From Lachnoclostridium sp. An14 (GTDB taxonomy: Bacteria; Bacillota; Clostridia; Lachnospirales; Lachnospiraceae), in the NCBI RefSeq assembly GCF_002160755.1, contig NZ_NFLE01000006.1:1-64000 (forward strand): 64,000 bases of DNA, given 5' to 3'. The notes below the pieces were generated by a model. That model did no database searches and was not told where the DNA came from. It saw only the letters and a list, made by a program, of their open reading frames with translations. Positions 60,866 through 64,000 of the stretch are shown here, piece by piece; the first letter of the stretch is position 1, and every line of letters begins with the position of its first letter. Made by a program: the position numbers and the translations under genes.

Positions 60866-60892
60866 AAAAGGAAGGCGCCGCGGGGCGCCTCC
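60866..60892 (-). terminator. Intrinsic terminator of the rpoBC operon
   Basis: Minus-strand GGAGGCGCC pairs with GGCGCCTTCC around CCGC, followed by TTTTGG, about 45 bp past the rpoC stop. Confidence 0.75.
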
Positions 60893-60937
60893 CTCTCTGT
60901 TCTTATTTTCATCAGATTCTCTTGCAAATCCTGTGAA

Positions 60938-63900
60938 TTATTCTTCCGGATCAGCCATCTCCTCGGTTTCCATCTCCGGCTCGTCGGCTGTCATCAGGAT
61001 CTCGTCCTCCTCTGCCTCGTCGTCCAGAAGGATCTCATCCTCCGGGGACACGTCCGTGTTGAGGCGGACGTTGCGGTAGCGTTTCATACCGGTTCCGGCA
61101 GGAATCAGCTTACCGATGATAACGTTCTCCTTCAGGCCGATCAGGTGGTCTACCTTGCCGTTGATAGCGGCCTCGGTCAGAACCTTGGTGGTCTCCTGGA
61201 AGGACGCGGCGGACAGGAAGGAATCGGTGGCAAGGGATGCCTTGGTGATACCAAGCATGACCTGTTTGCCCTCCGCCGGCTTCTTGCCCTCGGCGATCAG
61301 AGCCTCGTTCATGTCGTTGAAGTCCAGAACGTCCATGGATACGCCCGGCAGTACGTCGGAATCACCGCTCTCCTCGATCTTGATCTTCTTCAACATCTGG
61401 CGGACGATCACTTCGATGTGCTTATCGTTGATCTCTACGCCCTGGAGACGGTATACACGCTGTACTTCCTGGATCATGTAGTCCTGCACGGCGCGGACGC
61501 CCTTGATCTTTAAGATGTCGTGAGGATTGATGCTACCTTCGGTCAGCTCGTCGCCGGCCTCCAGCACCTGTCCCTCCGTCACCTTGATTCTGGATCCGTA
61601 GGGGATCAGATAGGTCTTGGAGTTTCCGGTCTCGTTGTCCGTGACTACGATCTCTCTCTTTTTCTTCGTATCCTTGATGGCCACCGTTCCGCCAAACTCG
61701 GTGATGATGGCAAGTCCCTTCGGCTTACGCGCCTCAAACAGCTCCTCTACACGGGGAAGACCCTGTGTGATGTCGCCGCCGGCCACGCCGCCGGTATGGA
61801 AGGTTCTCATGGTCAGCTGCGTACCAGGCTCACCAATGGACTGAGCGGCGATGATACCTACGGCCTCGCCTACCTGTACCGGCTGGCCCGTCGCCATGTT
61901 GGCGCCGTAGCACTTCGCACAGACACCGATGTGAGACTTACAGCTGAGCACCGTACGGATCTTTACGGAATCCCGGCCCAGTTTCTGCAGGACCTTCATA
62001 ACGGCAGCGGCACGTTTCGGCGTACACATATGGTTGGCCTTTACTACAACCTCTCCCGTATCCGGATCCACGATGGTCTCGGCGATATAGCGCCCGGTCA
62101 GTCTCTCCTCCAGGCTCTCGATGGTCTCCTGACCATCCATAAAGCCCTTGATCTCCATGAACGGGATCTCCTTGCCTTCACAGCAGTCCGTCTCGCGGAC
62201 GATCAGGTCCTGGGAAACGTCTACCAGACGTCTGGTCAGGTAACCAGAGTCAGCGGTACGCAGAGCCGTATCGGAAAGTCCTTTACGGGCTCCATGAGCG
62301 GAGATGAAGTACTCCAGTACGTCCAGTCCCTCACGGAAGTTGGACTTGATGGGAAGCTCGATGGTGTGTCCCGTCGTATCCGCCATCAATCCGCGCATTC
62401 CCGCAAGCTGCTTGATCTGCTTGTCAGAACCACGGGCTCCGGAGTCCGCCATCATGTAGATGTTGTTGTATTTGTCAAGTCCGGTCAGCAGGTCGTGGGT
62501 CAGCTGGTCGTCCGTCGCCTTCCACGTCTCGATAACCTCTTTGTATCTCTCCTCCTCGGTGATCAGGCCGCGGCGGAAGTTCTTGGAAATCCGGTCCACA
62601 GTAGCCTGAGCGTCCGCGATCAGTTTCGGCTTGGAGGCCGGCACCGTCATATCGGAAATGGATACGGTCATGGCTGCCCTGGTGGAGTACTTGTAGCCGA
62701 TGGACTTGATGTCATCCAGGGTGATGGCTGTCTGGGTCGCTCCATGGGTATTGATAACCTTCTCCAGAATCTGCTTTAACTGTTTCTTTCCTACGTGGAA
62801 GTCTACTTCCAGTTTCAGCTCATTGCCCTCTACGGTTCTGTCTACAAAGCCCAGATCCTGAGGAATAATCTCGTTGAAGATGAACCGTCCTACGGTGGAC
62901 TCTACCACTGCGGTCTTTACGGTTCCGTCGGCCATGGTTTTGGTCACACGCACCTTGATTCTGGAGTGCAGGGTCACCACGCCGTTTTCATAGGCCAGAA
63001 TCGCCTCGTTTACGCTCTTGAAGAACTTGCCTTCGCCCTCAGCGCCCGGTCTCTCCTGAGTCAGGTAGTAGATACCAAGCACCATATCCTGGGACGGAAC
63101 GGCCACAGGGCCGCCGTCGGACGGCTTTAACAGGTTGTTCGGGGACAGTAGCAGGAAACGGCACTCCGCCTGAGCCTCTACGGACAGGGGAAGATGCACA
63201 GCCATCTGGTCTCCGTCGAAGTCTGCGTTGAACGCGGTACATACCAGGGGATGAAGCTTGATGGCCTTACCCTCTACCAGAATGGGCTCGAATGCCTGGA
63301 TACCCAGTCTGTGCAGGGTAGGAGCACGGTTTAACATAACGGGATGCTCCTTGATCACATCCTCCAGCACATCCCAAACCTCCGGCTGAAGGCGCTCCAC
63401 CATCTTCTTGGCGTTCTTAATGTTGTGGGCGGTGCCGTTGGACACCAGCTCCTTCATTACGAAGGGCTTAAACAGCTCGATGGCCATTTCCTTGGGCAGG
63501 CCGCACTGGTAAATCTTAAGCTCCGGGCCTACCACGATAACGGAACGTCCGGAGTAGTCCACACGCTTTCCTAACAGGTTCTGACGGAAACGTCCCTGTT
63601 TTCCCTTTAACATATCGGAGAGGGACTTGAGGGCTCTGTTTCCGGGGCCTGTTACCGGTCTGCCGCGGCGTCCGTTGTCAATGAGGGCGTCCACCGCCTC
63701 CTGGAGCATACGTTTCTCGTTGCGGACGATGATGTCCGGAGCGCCCAGCTCCAGCAGTCTGGCAAGACGGTTGTTTCTATTGATAATTCTTCTGTATAAG
63801 TCGTTTAAGTCGGAGGTGGCGAAACGGCCGCCGTCCAGCTGTACCATGGGGCGGATGTCCGGCGGAATCACCGGGATCACGTCCATGATCATCCACTCCG

Positions 63901-64000
63901 GACGGTTTCCGGAGTTGCGGAAGGCCTCTACGACCTCCAGGCGCTTGATGATTCTGGCCCGTTTCTGGCCGGTGGCGTCCTTAAGGGCTTTTCTTAAGTC
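60938..64000 (-). CDS. rpoC: RNA polymerase subunit beta' (5' end outside window)
   Basis: About 1020 C-terminal residues of beta' are present; the frame stays open to the window edge at 64000, so the N-terminal zinc ribbon and clamp start are missing. Visible parts: [28 protein letters not shown], split here as the lid/rudder region near 63.6 kb, the catalytic [14 protein letters not shown] with its three Mg-binding Asp, the bridge/trigger-loop region ([11 protein letters not shown]), and the second zinc site [12 protein letters not shown] strongly acidic C-terminal tail follows. The normal neighbour rpsL is about 2.2 kb away, separated by the iron-type locus and the dehydrogenase. Confidence 0.98.
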   Translation of the reverse strand, partial: DLRKALKDATGQKRARIIKRLEVVEAFRNSGNRPEWMIMDVIPVIPPDIRPMVQLDGGRFATSDLNDLYRRIINRNNRLARLLELGAPDIIVRNEKRMLQEAVDALIDNGRRGRPVTGPGNRALKSLSDMLKGKQGRFRQNLLGKRVDYSGRSVIVVGPELKIYQCGLPKEMAIELFKPFVMKELVSNGTAHNIKNAKKMVERLQPEVWDVLEDVIKEHPVMLNRAPTLHRLGIQAFEPILVEGKAIKLHPLVCTAFNADFDGDQMAVHLPLSVEAQAECRFLLLSPNNLLKPSDGGPVAVPSQDMVLGIYYLTQERPGAEGEGKFFKSVNEAILAYENGVVTLHSRIKVRVTKTMADGTVKTAVVESTVGRFIFNEIIPQDLGFVDRTVEGNELKLEVDFHVGKKQLKQILEKVINTHGATQTAITLDDIKSIGYKYSTRAAMTVSISDMTVPASKPKLIADAQATVDRISKNFRRGLITEEERYKEVIETWKATDDQLTHDLLTGLDKYNNIYMMADSGARGSDKQIKQLAGMRGLMADTTGHTIELPIKSNFREGLDVLEYFISAHGARKGLSDTALRTADSGYLTRRLVDVSQDLIVRETDCCEGKEIPFMEIKGFMDGQETIESLEERLTGRYIAETIVDPDTGEVVVKANHMCTPKRAAAVMKVLQKLGRDSVKIRTVLSCKSHIGVCAKCYGANMATGQPVQVGEAVGIIAAQSIGEPGTQLTMRTFHTGGVAGGDITQGLPRVEELFEARKPKGLAIITEFGGTVAIKDTKKKREIVVTDNETGNSKTYLIPYGSRIKVTEGQVLEAGDELTEGSINPHDILKIKGVRAVQDYMIQEVQRVYRLQGVEINDKHIEVIVRQMLKKIKIEESGDSDVLPGVSMDVLDFNDMNEALIAEGKKPAEGKQVMLGITKASLATDSFLSAASFQETTKVLTEAAINGKVDHLIGLKENVIIGKLIPAGTGMKRYRNVRLNTDVSPEDEILLDDEAEEDEILMTADEPEMETEEMADPEE

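Overview
The window looks like a Lachnospiraceae (Clostridium cluster XIVa) chromosome. The clues are the SCIFF peptide with its radical SAM maturase, a TIGR04086 membrane protein beside it, a class III fructose-1,6-bisphosphatase, a fused SecDF, an NupOPQ-type nucleoside importer, a FeoB-associated Cys-rich protein and the str gene order. Genus cannot be fixed from the sequence alone. Most genes lie on the minus strand. No rRNA, tRNA, CRISPR array, transposase or phage gene was found.

Layout. 0-17 kb: an unrecognised membrane protein, then a surface-polysaccharide locus: a 1704-residue multidomain methyltransferase/glycosyltransferase, a Wzt/Wzm-type ABC exporter, UDP-GlcNAc 2-epimerase, four single-domain glycosyltransferases, an initiating sugar-phosphate transferase and a Wzy/ligase-like protein. 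The part below about 10.3 kb is visibly AT-rich and the rest GC-rich, so the locus looks like a mosaic. 17-23 kb: class III FBPase, MBL-fold hydrolase, M23 peptidase and a vWA protein. 23-24.3 kb: an AT-rich AAA ATPase island. 24.4-35 kb: a LarA-family protein, a TIM-like isomerase, RpiB, Rpe, a nucleoside ABC importer, a nucleoside hydrolase and a divergent LacI regulator, apparently a nucleoside/pentose salvage unit. 35-40 kb: LspA-like peptidase, S8 protease, ClpX, Ogt. 40-44.7 kb: a Zur-type zinc operon whose binding protein carries a ZinT domain nested inside ZnuA. 45-53.8 kb: DUF1275 protein, YajC, Tgt, SecDF, the SCIFF system, a CNNM/CorC protein and cytidine deaminase. 54-58.8 kb: tuf, fusA, rpsG, rpsL. 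59-60.8 kb: a 2-hydroxyacid dehydrogenase and an iron-type locus. 60.9-64 kb: rpoC, cut by the window end.

The strongest unexplained signal is at 60.0-60.8 kb. Two tandem paralogous transcription units of about 165 nt, without convincing ORFs, each have a near-consensus promoter, a Fur-box-like palindrome exactly 6 nt upstream of the -35, a conserved C-rich segment and an intrinsic terminator. The adjacent gene for the FeoB-associated protein has the same promoter/box layout. They look like a duplicated iron-responsive small RNA pair, comparable in logic to PrrF1/PrrF2.

The second signal is a family of six dispersed intergenic repeats (about 85-125 nt) made of serial hairpins, with changed stems and conserved loops, all in the same orientation. 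Reading frames through their reverse strand create false N-terminal extensions on neighbouring genes.
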